Assembly (NCBI RefSeq): GCF_017115105.1
Contig: NZ_JABXKH010000038.1
Coordinates: forward strand, 47,131 to 111,130
Length of the DNA: 64,000 nucleotides
DNA from: Nostoc sp. NMS2
GTDB lineage: Bacteria; Cyanobacteriota; Cyanobacteriia; Cyanobacteriales; Nostocaceae
Direction of reading: 5' to 3'
In this document: positions 1 through 9,218 of the stretch, one piece after another
Position numbering within the stretch: the stretch's first letter is position 1
Layout of the letters: each line of letters starts with the position of its first letter
The notes under the pieces: model-generated
Database searches by the model: none
Told to the model about the DNA's origin: nothing
The model's input: the letters and a program-made list of their open reading frames with translations, nothing else
Position numbers and translations under genes: made by a program

Positions 1-830
1 GGGAAGAAAGATAACTCTGGCACATCCTCTTGACTTACAAAGTCTGTAGGATGGAATAGCAAAGAAGGCTGGACACGTGTAAGTTTACACAGCCATAGAG
101 CAATTCGGAGGTATAGTAACGCAGCTTCCGAAGAAAATGTACTTATATACATTATGTAACTGAAGTGAATTGGCACTTTGAAAATAGGCATTGTGGTGAC
201 AGGAATTTCAGTCAATTTATCCTTACCCATCTTCCACTGGTAAGGTTTTAGAGGCTGCAAACCGTCTTTTAAACCGCCAAACAAGGCTTCGCGTTTCTTG
301 CGTTCTTCTTTGCTCAGTTTACAAGTCATTAAATAATAAGCTCGTGCTAGAGGCCCCAAAAATGTGGGAAAAGTTGAAGCATCATATTCGTATCCCCGTC
401 GCGCTAAGACTTTCAATACCGCAGGAGAAAAACTGTATCCAGGCCCCCGAAAGCCAATAGGATGTTGATGGGTAACGCGCTTGATATGTTGTTCGGCCAA
501 CGCCACTTCTTGTTCAATTTCATCCTCTGAATATAGATGTAGCCAAGGATCGTGGTAAAATGAATGATTGCCTATTTCGTGGCCGGCGTTAGCGATCGCT
601 TGTAATGCCTTGGTGTTCTTTTCCAGGGCTGCATCCTGACCCACAATGAAGACTGTGATTGTCAAATTCCATTGCTGAAAAATATCTAAGAAACGAGGGA
701 CTGCAATATCTAAGTAAGAGGGAAAAGTCTCCCAACCAGGAGCGCCCTGATTTTTTAGAAAAGACCAAACATTATCCAAGTCTAAAGAAAGACTGGCTAT
801 TGGTTTTTTTCCTGGTCGCTTCGTTTTCAT
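1..830 (-). CDS. Polysaccharide deacetylase family protein, 3' part cut by window edge
   Basis: NodB-homology (carbohydrate esterase 4-like) protein that would hydrolyse N-acetyl groups of a polysaccharide or related polymer. I read it directly from the minus strand: ATG at 830, no stop before base 1, so about 276 residues are visible and the C-terminus lies outside the window. Motif 1 reads SLDLDN (residues 15-20), motif 2 NHSFYHDP supplies the two metal-binding histidines, motif 3 is RGPGYSFS, and a late LLFHPTDF supplies the distal catalytic His. The short N-terminus lacks a signal peptide, so a cytoplasmic or unusually exported enzyme is likely. No neighbour on its strand gives functional context. 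The family is clear; the substrate is not. Confidence 0.85.
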   Translation of the reverse strand, partial: MKTKRPGKKPIASLSLDLDNVWSFLKNQGAPGWETFPSYLDIAVPRFLDIFQQWNLTITVFIVGQDAALEKNTKALQAIANAGHEIGNHSFYHDPWLHLYSEDEIEQEVALAEQHIKRVTHQHPIGFRGPGYSFSPAVLKVLARRGYEYDASTFPTFLGPLARAYYLMTCKLSKEERKKREALFGGLKDGLQPLKPYQWKMGKDKLTEIPVTTMPIFKVPIHFSYIMYISTFSSEAALLYLRIALWLCKLTRVQPSLLFHPTDFVSQEDVPELSFF

Positions 831-1052
831 TATGAATTTAAGTATTTGGATAATTTTAAGTGTAAATTAAGTCTTAGGAAGACAGATTTAATAACCTGCA
901 ACTTTATTCCTTAAAAATGACTACGACGCGCTATTAGGCATCGCACCAGCTACAGGAATTATAAATTACATCAGCATATTTTCTAGATTATAATGCTAAA
1001 TTTATATCATCACTTCCAATAAAAAGCGATTATACAAAAATTTTTCAACATC

Positions 1053-1949
1053 CTAGATATTGATTTGCTGCTTCTGAGTCAAACACATTGCAATTCCTTT
1101 TTCGTAATAAGCTGCCTCATTAATAAAAATCGGCCAAACGGTAGATGTACCCTGATAAACAATTGTTTTATCATCAAATGTTAAAAATATTGGATCTCCT
1201 GGGTTCAATGCTTGATAATCCTTGTCCTGAAGCTCTGGATGAATCATCCCAAAGATTTGACCATTCTGTTGTTTTGGATAGTCCACAACTGATAAATGGT
1301 GATAGACAATCAACGTTTCATTAGTTGATGAAATTTTACCTTGATTAAACCGTTCTAGATAGTCGAGAACCGCATAAACAAGTCCCTCTGTTTGTTGAAA
1401 CAGCGTTGCTTTTAAGATACCTTGGGCAATAGGGCCAACCTCAAACGCAAAGCCTAATTCGCACAGAGAATTTACAAATGGATTTTCTGCAATTGATTTA
1501 AAAGAACAGCGATAAATCCTCACCAAAGGGCTAATCTGACTGAGATAAGCAGCCAATTGCAAGTTTAAGGGATGACTGTTTACCAAAATAATTGTCAGAC
1601 CCATATTAGCTGTACTGCTGTGCAAGTCTAAGATAAAATCTGCTTGTTGATCTCTGTTTGATCCTAGAGTGTCCTGAATTGACTTAGCTTGCAATTCTTC
1701 ATAACTGTTAAGAGTTGGATTTTGTAAATCTTGCTGGAGAAAACAGCGATTTAAATCTTTCTCTACATATCGCCTCCCTGCTGCAAAAGCGTTAGGATTT
1801 GCTAACAAAGTAACTGTCTCAAAACTTTGTCTAGTAATCAAGTCGGGAAACTGGGCAAATTTTTGGATTAAATAGGCCCCAGTAAACTCATTCCCATGAG
1901 TTCCACCAACAATTGCAACTCGATTAATCTGGTTCACAATTACACCCAC
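1053..1949 (-). CDS. Aspartoacylase / succinylglutamate desuccinylase family zinc hydrolase
   Basis: A 298-residue M14-like zinc amidohydrolase that would deacylate N-acyl amino acids such as N-acetylaspartate. The zinc site is visible as GGTHGNE (His18, Glu21) and DLHSS (His110), and the substrate-binding DLNRCF follows at residues 65-70. The length matches aspartoacylases (about 300 residues). It stands alone on the minus strand between the deacetylase and the glutathione-type reductase with more than 200 bp on each side, so it is probably monocistronic. In cyanobacteria the true substrate is not known to me, and other N-acylated aromatic amino acids are an alternative. Confidence 0.85.
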   Translation of the reverse strand: MGVIVNQINRVAIVGGTHGNEFTGAYLIQKFAQFPDLITRQSFETVTLLANPNAFAAGRRYVEKDLNRCFLQQDLQNPTLNSYEELQAKSIQDTLGSNRDQQADFILDLHSSTANMGLTIILVNSHPLNLQLAAYLSQISPLVRIYRCSFKSIAENPFVNSLCELGFAFEVGPIAQGILKATLFQQTEGLVYAVLDYLERFNQGKISSTNETLIVYHHLSVVDYPKQQNGQIFGMIHPELQDKDYQALNPGDPIFLTFDDKTIVYQGTSTVWPIFINEAAYYEKGIAMCLTQKQQINI

Positions 1950-1994
1950 TCCAGAATGCAGCCATCGAGGTCAATCAAGAGGCAGGGGTCGGGG

Positions 1995-2038
1995 GGAGAT
2001 GTGGTTCGACTTCGCTCACCAACCGGGAGATGAGGGAG
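1995..2038. repeat. 44-bp dispersed repeat, copy 1
   Basis: A 44-base block containing GTGGTTCGACTTCGCTC is identical to bases 25621-25664, more than 23 kb away. It is intergenic in both places. The exact match suggests recent copying or gene conversion of a repetitive element rather than a regulatory site. Confidence 0.8.
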
Positions 2039-2105
2039 CAAAGAGAAATATTTAGTAATTTTTACTACTAAAATAGCTCGAAATACACTTGTTTGTTTCT
2101 CTCCC

Positions 2106-2151
2106 CCTGCTCCCCTGCTCCCCTGCTCCCCTGCTCCCCTGCTCCCTGCTC
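2106..2151. repeat. 8-nt tandem repeat (TGCTCCCC)
   Basis: Five to six near-perfect copies of the octamer TGCTCCCC stand between two minus-strand genes. No coding potential is seen. Similar G/C-rich simple repeats occur elsewhere in this window (for example near 46270 and 48800). Confidence 0.8.
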
Positions 2152-2174
2152 CCTTGCCTCTTTCTCAATGTACA

Positions 2175-3275
2175 TTATGAAGCATTCACTGTGCCGATGC
2201 GATCGCGCCCAGATGGTTGATAAAGATAAGACATATCAGGCCCATCGGGAATAATCCCACCGGGATTGAGTGGGAATAGGTTCCCGTAGTAGTCTCGCTT
2301 CACACTCTCGACATCGCAGGTGTCAGCTACACCGGGAAGCTGATATACATCGCGTAAGTAAGCTCCCAAGTTGTGATAGTCTCGAATTCGCTGCCTATTG
2401 CACTTAAACAAACCGTAGTAGGCACTATCAAACCTAAACAACGTCGTGAATAAACGGACATCTGCAAGCGTGAGATTGTCTCCACATAAATATCGACTAG
2501 TTTGCAATGCAATGTCAATCTCATCAAGAGTCGCAAACAGTTCATTACAAGCTTGATTGTATGCTTCTTGGGTTTGGGCAAAACCGCAGCGATACACACC
2601 GTTATTTACCGCGTGATAAATTTTCTCATTCCACCAGTCAATTTTCTCTTTGAGTGCTTCTGGGTAAAGATTCAGTGTGGGATTGTTGGCGAACTCGTTA
2701 AATTCCGAGTTCAGCATAACGATAATCTCTGAACTCTCATTATTAACGATCGCTTTTGTTTGGTTGTCCCATAAAATTGGAACTGTAGAGCGTCCACTGT
2801 AACCAGGTTCTGCCAGTTGATAAAATTCAGCTAGTGTACGACAACCTTCTTCTTCTTCGTTGAATATCCAACCGCCTTCAATGGGAGAGGGAGAGACGAT
2901 ACATACTGATATTACCGCTTCGAGTTTTTTGAGCGATCGCACAACTAGGGTTCGATGCGCCCAAGGACAACCCAACCCAACATATAATTTGTAGCGTCCT
3001 GCTGCTGGTGGGTGTGGATTTCCTTCTTCTGTGCCAATGAACTTGCGAAACTGGCTATTAGGACGAATATATGCTCCTGACTGATTGCTAGGAGCAAGCT
3101 TTGACATCATTATCTGCCACATAGTCGTCCAGACAAACTTTCCCAGCCAGATGATGAGCTTCGGAGGGAGTGTCCTCCCCTTTTTCTTTGGGAGATTTTT
3201 TTCGTCATCCATCGGAGTCGAGTTGCTCATGGTGACAATCTTGCTTTGGGAATTCTTACAAGCTAATGGTATCAA
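2175..3275 (-). CDS. Glutathionyl-hydroquinone reductase (GST omega-like, YqjG/ECM4 family)
   Basis: A 366-residue glutathione transferase of the Xi class, which reduces glutathionyl-hydroquinones using glutathione. The catalytic cysteine motif CPWAHR (Cys103) sits in the thioredoxin-fold domain, followed by the family's conserved STVPILWD and NNESSEI segments and an all-helical C-terminal domain with LCGDNLTLADVRLFTTL. The family is usually about 320-330 residues; the extra length is N-terminal and a start at Met16 (base 3230) is possible. It is single-copy on the minus strand with a 553-bp gap upstream. Confidence 0.9.
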   Translation of the reverse strand: MIPLACKNSQSKIVTMSNSTPMDDEKNLPKKKGRTLPPKLIIWLGKFVWTTMWQIMMSKLAPSNQSGAYIRPNSQFRKFIGTEEGNPHPPAAGRYKLYVGLGCPWAHRTLVVRSLKKLEAVISVCIVSPSPIEGGWIFNEEEEGCRTLAEFYQLAEPGYSGRSTVPILWDNQTKAIVNNESSEIIVMLNSEFNEFANNPTLNLYPEALKEKIDWWNEKIYHAVNNGVYRCGFAQTQEAYNQACNELFATLDEIDIALQTSRYLCGDNLTLADVRLFTTLFRFDSAYYGLFKCNRQRIRDYHNLGAYLRDVYQLPGVADTCDVESVKRDYYGNLFPLNPGGIIPDGPDMSYLYQPSGRDRIGTVNAS

Positions 3276-3828
3276 ACTTGCGATCGCTTTGCTACATCTA
3301 TAACCAAGTAACTATTGCTTTCCTAAAAAACTGCTTACTCTCCCGAATTTAACTTGTGTATCTGCTGTAATAAATTGTCAATTAATTTAGTAAAAGGCTT
3401 AATCAAGATGGAGAAATTTTTTGATTTTCTTACTTATGTACCCTGTATCACATCACACCATGAATTACAAGTTTAATGTCAATAAGCAATAGTATTTAAA
3501 ACCTAGTCACAAATCTATTTTGGAAACACAATTTTTAAGCCAGCGATACCTCATGCCAAGCCCGGAAATGTCTATGTGTTATAGATTACAGTATTGCTCA
3601 TCCTTGCTGCAAGAACCCAGTATAGGGATTAATTCAATACTAAACAGCAGGGATAATTTATAGCATAATTACTATTGACTAAACGAATTTTACTTGAACT
3701 TGTTAATAACGATATCATATCTTCATATCGTTAATAAGTATAAAGAAATCTTCCTATAGGTATAAGTTTAGGAATAAATTACTTAAAGAAGAAAAAATAA
3801 AATTTACGTAGAACTAATTGTAAATAAA
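3276..3828. other. Intergenic region between divergent genes
   Basis: No gene is seen. The region is A/T-rich and holds the divergent promoters of the glutathionyl reductase (minus) and the copper oxidase (plus). The only structure I can support is the inverted repeat at 3703-3737, listed separately. Confidence 0.6.
3703..3737. promoter_or_regulatory. Operator-like inverted repeat upstream of the copper oxidase
   Basis: The arm TTAATAACGATAT at 3703-3715 is repeated inverted at 3725-3737 with one mismatch in 13 and a 9-base spacer. It lies 91 bases before the GTG start of the oxidase gene. The geometry fits a dimeric regulator site; the regulator is unknown. Confidence 0.4.
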
Positions 3829-5316
3829 GTGACTCAAACTAACAACAAAAATAACCTTCTAGAGGAAACAGATTTAGGGACTTTCATAGCTCAGGCTACT
3901 ACTACAGACAAATGGCAAGTATTGTCGTACAAAGCCCCAATCCTACCCATACATGCCGCCCTCCTTCGTACTGGTAAGATATTCTTATTCTGTGGTTCAG
4001 GTAACGATCCCGCTCGGTTAAATACTCCCTATAACAGTGTGGTTTGGGATGTAAACAAGGGAACCTTTACCTATCAAGCACCTCCATTGGATAGTAATAA
4101 TCAACCTATTGACCTTTTTTGCGCTGGTCACTCCTTCCGCTCTGAGGGTCTGTTAATGGTTGCGGGTGGAACTCTGCGCTATGATCCCTTTTATGGTTCA
4201 CCCTCGGCTCTACTATTTGATCCCATTACCGAGAAATGGGTCAAGATCCCATCAATGAATAATGGCCGCTGGTATCCTACTGTGTTAACACTAGGTAGCG
4301 GTCGAATCTTTGCACTGTCTGGGCTGGATAAAGATGGCAACCTCAACAGACAACCAGAAATTTATTCTGTGACATTTGCAAATGGTTGGAATGCTTTTCC
4401 CACAACTAGTCCCTTTCCGGCATACGCACAGCTGTTTCTACTAAGTAGCGGGAAAATTTTTTACTCAGGTGCCCAGATGGGCGGTAATTCTGGAGTAGCG
4501 CCGACTATAATAACCCTGCCAGAGACATTTACCCAATCCATTACAGAAAAAGTGGTGCCAGGACTGCAAGACCCAGGTTTTGGTAATCAAGGTGCTAGTG
4601 TGCTTTTACCACCTGCACAAGACCAAAAAGTTATGATTATCGGTGGGGGTAGTAGTACTACAGCAACAAACAGGGTAAATATTGTAGATTTAAAAGCTAC
4701 TAATCCAACTTACGTAGCAGCAAAGTCTCTAAATTATGCTCGGATGCATCATAGCGCTGTTTTGTTGCCCGATCGCACAGTGTTTGTTTGTAATGGTAGC
4801 AAAATGAGTGAGGACACAACACAATCAATGCTGCCAGCAGAAATCTACAATCCAGCCACAAACACCTGGACAGTAGTAGCTAAACAAACTGTCCCCCGCG
4901 TATATCACTCCGTGGCCTTGCTGCTGCCAGATGGTAGGGTAGTTGCAGCTGGGGGGAACCCTCAACGGACTGTCAATGAACTGCGATTAGAAATTTATAG
5001 TCCTGCATATATGTCGCGCTCACGACCAATTATTCAGAGCGCTCCTCAAACATTGAGCTACGGACTGCAATTTACGATTCAGACACCCCAGGCTGGGAAT
5101 ATTAAATGGGTTAGTCTGATTAGACCAATGGCAACCACTCATTCCTGCGATACAGAACAAAGGATAGTCGATGTGCCAATTAATTCCAGAAACTCTACTT
5201 CTCTAAATGTCACGGTAACAAACAATCGAAACATAGCGCCACCAGGTTGGTACATGCTTTTTATTAGTGACAACAATGGGACACCTTCAGTAGCAACCTG
5301 GACGCGAATATCTTAG
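3829..5316 (+). CDS. Copper-radical oxidase (galactose/glyoxal oxidase-like) with kelch propeller and DUF1929 domain
   Basis: A 495-residue protein with a kelch beta-propeller (about residues 35-390) and a C-terminal immunoglobulin-like DUF1929 domain. All four positions expected for the mononuclear copper, tyrosyl-radical site of the family can be matched: Cys98 in FCAGHS and Tyr149 in GRWYPT (the cross-linked pair), Tyr359-His360 in RVYHS, and His438 in ATTHSC. An active oxidase making aldehyde and hydrogen peroxide is therefore plausible. It starts at GTG with no clear ribosome binding site and shows no signal peptide, although fungal relatives are secreted. The next gene, 48 bp downstream on the same strand, encodes a Tat-type exported protein. 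The substrate is unknown. Confidence 0.85.
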   Translation: MTQTNNKNNLLEETDLGTFIAQATTTDKWQVLSYKAPILPIHAALLRTGKIFLFCGSGNDPARLNTPYNSVVWDVNKGTFTYQAPPLDSNNQPIDLFCAGHSFRSEGLLMVAGGTLRYDPFYGSPSALLFDPITEKWVKIPSMNNGRWYPTVLTLGSGRIFALSGLDKDGNLNRQPEIYSVTFANGWNAFPTTSPFPAYAQLFLLSSGKIFYSGAQMGGNSGVAPTIITLPETFTQSITEKVVPGLQDPGFGNQGASVLLPPAQDQKVMIIGGGSSTTATNRVNIVDLKATNPTYVAAKSLNYARMHHSAVLLPDRTVFVCNGSKMSEDTTQSMLPAEIYNPATNTWTVVAKQTVPRVYHSVALLLPDGRVVAAGGNPQRTVNELRLEIYSPAYMSRSRPIIQSAPQTLSYGLQFTIQTPQAGNIKWVSLIRPMATTHSCDTEQRIVDVPINSRNSTSLNVTVTNNRNIAPPGWYMLFISDNNGTPSVATWTRIS

Positions 5317-5364
5317 CCTTACCCGTTTAACTTAATAAAAGTCATTAATTCTAGGGGTGGAAAT

Positions 5365-6312
5365 ATGAATCACAAGCTCTCACGTCGGCAGTTTGGTCAG
5401 TTGGTACTTGCTGGAACTGTAGTATCTGGGCTTAGTTATCTAACCAACAAAACCTTAGCCCAAACACCAAGTTTAAATTCAAGTTTAAATAATATTATCG
5501 GTATAGGTTCTAGCTCTATCATCACCACAGACAAAACGGTTATTCCAGAGGTAAACACCACTGAATTAGATAGCACTGCCCCAAACAATCTATCCACAGA
5601 TATTAAGCCTGTAGGACTTGTTTTGCAATCCTTAACCACAGGAAATAATCAGTTACTTGCGGATAAAAGTACGCCTCTATTAGAGCCTAATGAGATATTA
5701 AGTGGCTTCACTTCTTTAAGCGATGGCACACTTGTTGTAGCCATTACTCCTGTTACGACTAGTAGGAGACGGGCAACACCGACTCGGATTACATTTTTGG
5801 GTACGCCTGTAAAAACTTTGATAGTCTCAGGACTTAAACAGAATCAACAGCTTGGGAGCTTGCTAGGTACTAATGATGGGCGACTCATCGGCTTAGTAGG
5901 TAAAAAGAACGGTACACCACCGATTGTATTAGTAGATATTAACCTTCAAACAGGAGAAATAAGTTCTATTAGTAAGGTTAGATTCCCGAACGATGAGCGA
6001 GTCAGCAATCTAGCTGAGTGTCCAGATGGAAAACTCTATACTTCTTTAGTTGGATTCAATGGTGATACAACTTTGGTGCAGCTAGATTCAAATCAAAAAA
6101 AGCCGATCAGACTGGCACAATTGAAAGTTGACGATAAAGAATGGAATAATGGCTTACAAAGCTTAGTTTGCTCTGCAACAGGTCAACTCCTTGCCTTTGG
6201 AGCTATGAGGTATGAAACACCTAATGCTGTGTATAGCGTAGATAAGAACACTGGAAACATGACTCGGCTACAAGACTTTAACGCTACTCAGATTACGGTT
6301 ACTCGTGGGTAG
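5365..6312 (+). CDS. Tat-signal secreted protein of unknown function, propeller-like
   Basis: A 315-residue protein whose N-terminus reads LSRRQFGQLVLAG followed by a hydrophobic stretch and an AQ cleavage-like site near residue 33, a classic twin-arginine export signal. The rest contains loosely repeated blades (SLSDGTLVVAI, GTNDGRLIGLV, ECPDGKLYTSLV, CSATGQLLAFG), suggesting a beta-propeller. I recognise no catalytic motif. The start is supported by GGGGTGG eight bases upstream. It lies 48 bp behind the copper-radical oxidase and is probably cotranscribed; a folded, possibly cofactor-bearing periplasmic partner is an inference. Confidence 0.7.
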   Translation: MNHKLSRRQFGQLVLAGTVVSGLSYLTNKTLAQTPSLNSSLNNIIGIGSSSIITTDKTVIPEVNTTELDSTAPNNLSTDIKPVGLVLQSLTTGNNQLLADKSTPLLEPNEILSGFTSLSDGTLVVAITPVTTSRRRATPTRITFLGTPVKTLIVSGLKQNQQLGSLLGTNDGRLIGLVGKKNGTPPIVLVDINLQTGEISSISKVRFPNDERVSNLAECPDGKLYTSLVGFNGDTTLVQLDSNQKKPIRLAQLKVDDKEWNNGLQSLVCSATGQLLAFGAMRYETPNAVYSVDKNTGNMTRLQDFNATQITVTRG

Positions 6313-6440
6313 AAGAGATTGAGCCGATATCTAGCAAAAAAGTACTAAGATTTCATTTTGTCTTGAGGGCTTTTTATTGGCATCGATTTGTAAGCTGTTG
6401 CGCCTTTAATTTTAAGTCGTGGGTCTGAATCCCCGACTGA

Positions 6441-6495
6441 TTGATTCTGACCAGAGGCAGAGGTTCTCCGGCTCTGCTCCTGAATTCTTCTTCAA
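6441..6495. repeat. Dispersed GAATTC/TCAGAATCA repeat, inverted copy
   Basis: Runs from TTGATTCTGACC to CTGAATTCTTCTTCAA and contains the CTCCGGCTC core. Related copies stand at 43841-43904, 44925-45028, 50260-50315 and 52234-52270, all intergenic. It is a dispersed repeat of unknown origin. Confidence 0.65.
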
Positions 6496-6496
6496 T

Positions 6497-7429
6497 CTAA
6501 TCTCCAACAGATGCCTTTTCCTTAAGAAACGCATCAAATGTAAACCTATCGGGTAGTGAAGTTTGTGCGCCTGGTTTTGTCGTTGCTAAAGCACCTGCTG
6601 CTGCACCCCAAACAACTGCTTGATGTAAAGAAAGTCCTGCAAAAAGTGCCGCCGTCAAGCCGCCATTAAAAGCATCGCCAGCAGCTACTGTGTCAACTGC
6701 ATGAACCAGAAACGCAGGTACAAAAAACTTTTCCTCAGCAGTTGCACAAAAAACACCTTTAGCACCCAGTTTAACGATCGCACATTTCACACCCCGTTGT
6801 AATAAAACTTCGGCTGCCTTTGCCGCTTGTTCCTCTCCATGCACAGGAAAACCCACCAACTGCGCGGCTTCAACTTCATTCGGTGTAATAATGTCCACTA
6901 ATGGGTAAAGTTCATCTGGAAAATCAGATTGTGCAGGTGCTGGATCGAGAATTACCCTGATTTTGGTTTTTTTTGCGGCTTTAGCGGCTGCAACCACCGC
7001 AGTAATCGGAATTTCTAATTGTAAAAGCAGTGTTGTAGCTTCTGGTAATAACTGGGACAATCGTTCTACATCTTCTTGATTAACACGCCCGTTTGCACCA
7101 GGAATTACAATAATTTGATTTTCACCAGCATGATTTACGGCGATAATGGCGACTCCAGAACTAACAGTCTTATCAACGAAAATATTGCCAATTTGCACAC
7201 CAGATGCTTGCAAATTGTTGACAAGTTCCACACCAAAATCGTCTGCACCTACACGCCCCACCATTTGGGTAGGAATTCCCAGTTTTGCTAATGCTACGGC
7301 TTGATTTGCTCCTTTACCTCCAGAAACTTTAAAAAATTCTTCTCCTAGCAACGTTTCTCCGGCAACTGGCAACCGAGGTGTTGTTGCTACCAAATCTATA
7401 TTTATGCTGCCGAAAACGATAATGCTCAT
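6497..7429 (-). CDS. rbsK: Ribokinase (PfkB family)
   Basis: A 310-residue sugar kinase that phosphorylates ribose to ribose 5-phosphate using ATP. The N-terminal PfkB signature GGKGANQAVA (residues 37-46) and the C-terminal signature DTVAAGDAFNGG (246-257, catalytic Asp252) are both intact. The length is typical. It is transcribed alone on the minus strand, with a 160-bp MITE about 70 bp upstream of its start. Other PfkB sugar kinases are possible, but the ribokinase-type motifs and length fit best. Confidence 0.9.
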   Translation of the reverse strand: MSIIVFGSINIDLVATTPRLPVAGETLLGEEFFKVSGGKGANQAVALAKLGIPTQMVGRVGADDFGVELVNNLQASGVQIGNIFVDKTVSSGVAIIAVNHAGENQIIVIPGANGRVNQEDVERLSQLLPEATTLLLQLEIPITAVVAAAKAAKKTKIRVILDPAPAQSDFPDELYPLVDIITPNEVEAAQLVGFPVHGEEQAAKAAEVLLQRGVKCAIVKLGAKGVFCATAEEKFFVPAFLVHAVDTVAAGDAFNGGLTAALFAGLSLHQAVVWGAAAGALATTKPGAQTSLPDRFTFDAFLKEKASVGD

Positions 7430-7498
7430 TTTTGTTGATATTTAAAGTCAATCTGTTAAGCTAATCAGCATTCAAGTTGCATAATCAAGGCGCTCATG

Positions 7499-7658
7499 GG
7501 GAGCATCCACTTTTGGCGGATTGCCCTCAGACTAGAAGTCTGGGGCTATACAAACCAAACCCGCCTTCGCGGGTTTCAGAGAGTCCGCGAAGGCGGACTT
7601 CGTTTGTGTAGCCGCGATTTCCAATCGCCCGGTGTTTCTTCCAAAAGTGGATGCTCCC
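7499..7658. mobile_element. MITE family A, copy 1 (160 bp, 18-bp TIR, 8-bp TSD)
   Basis: A perfect 18-bp terminal inverted repeat, GGGAGCATCCACTTTTGG at 7499-7516 with its reverse complement at 7641-7658, encloses non-coding DNA. The element is flanked by the direct repeat CGCTCATG (7491-7498 and 7659-7666), an 8-bp target-site duplication. The ends share the first ten bases with the 160-bp element at 44698-44857. No transposase is encoded, so it would move in trans. Its interior carries a block (GTGTAGCCGCGATTTC) also found near 21070. Confidence 0.85.
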
Positions 7659-7666
7659 CGCTCATG

Positions 7667-7910
7667 TTGCCCACCCCACAAGATATTGAGAAAATTTTAA
7701 TATGCAAATTAGATGTATTTTAGCTTATCTCATCTTAACTGTTACCTGATAACAATCCTGACTTTTCACGGTATCTGGAAAACCTCTCTCTAAATCTCTC
7801 TCCTAGAAGGAGAGAGACTTTGAATTTTCCCCCCTTCCCGCATCGGGAAGGGGGCTAGGGGGTTAGGTTTTCGTGGGCTTTTCCACATGACCTGAATTGT
7901 CAGATAACAA
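7667..7910. repeat. Intergenic region with palindromic GGAGAGAG / GGGAAGGGGG repeats
   Basis: No gene is seen. It carries the palindromes TCTCTCCTAGAAGGAGAGA and CCCCCTTCCCGCATCGGGAAGGGGG (positions about 7799-7854), a repeat type that recurs near 23600, 36050 and 56580. It lies downstream of mntH and may serve as a terminator. Confidence 0.55.
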
Positions 7911-9218
7911 TCACCCCAAAATACTTTGTAATAGCAACCAAACATTTAAACCTACGATAACAATAGCAACTAACCAGGCTAAAGATTTTAACCATAATGG
8001 ATTTACAAACTCACCCATCAAGCGGCGATTACTCGTAAACATCACCAATGGAATCACTGCAAATGGTAATTGTAAGCTGAGGATAACTTGGCTGAAAACT
8101 ATCAGGCTGCTTGTACTATTCTCACCAAAAATAATGATAGTAATTAACGCTGGAATGATGGCAATCAGACGGGTTATTAAACGGCGTAACCAAGATGGAA
8201 AGCGAAATTGCAAAAAGCCTTCCATAACAATTTGTCCTGCCAGAGTTGCAGTTAGCGTTGAACTTTGCCCAGAGGCAAGTAAGGCAATACCAAAAATAGC
8301 ACTGGCAAAACTAACTCCTAATAATGGTGAGAGTAATTTATAAGCATCTTGAATTTCTGCCACCTGCTGATTACCAGAAAAATGAAATGTCGCGGCAGAC
8401 ACAATTAAAATTGCTGAATTTATAAATAGTGCTAAAGATAAAGCAAAAGTTGAATCTATTGTGCCAAACTTAATTGCTTCCCATCTTTTTTCAGTATTAG
8501 GCTGCCAATTACGGGTTTGTACAATTGAGGAGTGTAAATATAAGTTGTGAGGCATCACTGTTGCCCCTAAAATACCAATAGCAATGTAGAGCATTTCTGG
8601 ATTTTGTAAAATCTCTTTCTTGGGCAGATATCCCAATAAAATCCCCCCCATATCAGGGCGAGAAAACAGAATTTCTGCTGTAAAACAGATACCTACTGTT
8701 GCTACTAGCATTATTATTAGGGCTTCTGTATAGCGAAAGCCTTTATTTTGCAGGAATAACAATACCAAAACATCCACTGCTGTGATGCAAACACCCCATA
8801 CTAAGGGAATACCGAATAAAAGTTGTAGTGCGATCGCACTTCCTAGTAGTTCTGCTAAATCACAAGCTGCGATCGCAATTTCACACAGTACCCACAAACA
8901 AAAACTTACCTTTGGACTGAAATAATCTCGACAAGCCTGTGCTAAATCTCGCCCTGTAGCAACTCCCAAACGTACACATAGTGATTGCAGCAATATTGCC
9001 ATTAGGTTCGACAATAGGATCACTGTTAATAGAGTATACCCAAACTTTGACCCCCCAGCAATGTCTGTTGCCCAATTTCCCGGATCAATGTACCCCACTG
9101 AAACCAGATACCCTGGCCCTGTATAAGCCATCATCTTGCGCCAAAAGCTGCTGCTGTTAGGAACTCGAATACTGCGGTGAACCTCTGGTAAGCTAGGTTT
9201 GTTTTCTGGTGGAGTCAT
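7911..9218 (-). CDS. mntH: NRAMP family Mn2+/Fe2+ importer
   Basis: A 435-residue integral membrane protein with about 11 hydrophobic segments that imports divalent manganese or iron with protons. The metal-binding signatures of the family are intact: DPGN in TM1 (residues 45-48) and VMPHN in TM6 (221-225), including the methionine that favours transition metals over calcium. The middle signature GQSSTLTATLAGQIVMEGF is also present. It is monocistronic on the minus strand. A Mn exporter with a probable Mn riboswitch lies at 48857-49477 in the same window. I saw no clear regulator site upstream. Confidence 0.92.
   Translation of the reverse strand: MTPPENKPSLPEVHRSIRVPNSSSFWRKMMAYTGPGYLVSVGYIDPGNWATDIAGGSKFGYTLLTVILLSNLMAILLQSLCVRLGVATGRDLAQACRDYFSPKVSFCLWVLCEIAIAACDLAELLGSAIALQLLFGIPLVWGVCITAVDVLVLLFLQNKGFRYTEALIIMLVATVGICFTAEILFSRPDMGGILLGYLPKKEILQNPEMLYIAIGILGATVMPHNLYLHSSIVQTRNWQPNTEKRWEAIKFGTIDSTFALSLALFINSAILIVSAATFHFSGNQQVAEIQDAYKLLSPLLGVSFASAIFGIALLASGQSSTLTATLAGQIVMEGFLQFRFPSWLRRLITRLIAIIPALITIIIFGENSTSSLIVFSQVILSLQLPFAVIPLVMFTSNRRLMGEFVNPLWLKSLAWLVAIVIVGLNVWLLLQSILG

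Noticed and set aside
7741..7905. A MITE with CTGATAACAAT-like ends
   Set aside because: The ends TGTTACCTGATAACAA and TTGTCAGATAACAA match only loosely in inverted orientation and no target duplication is visible.
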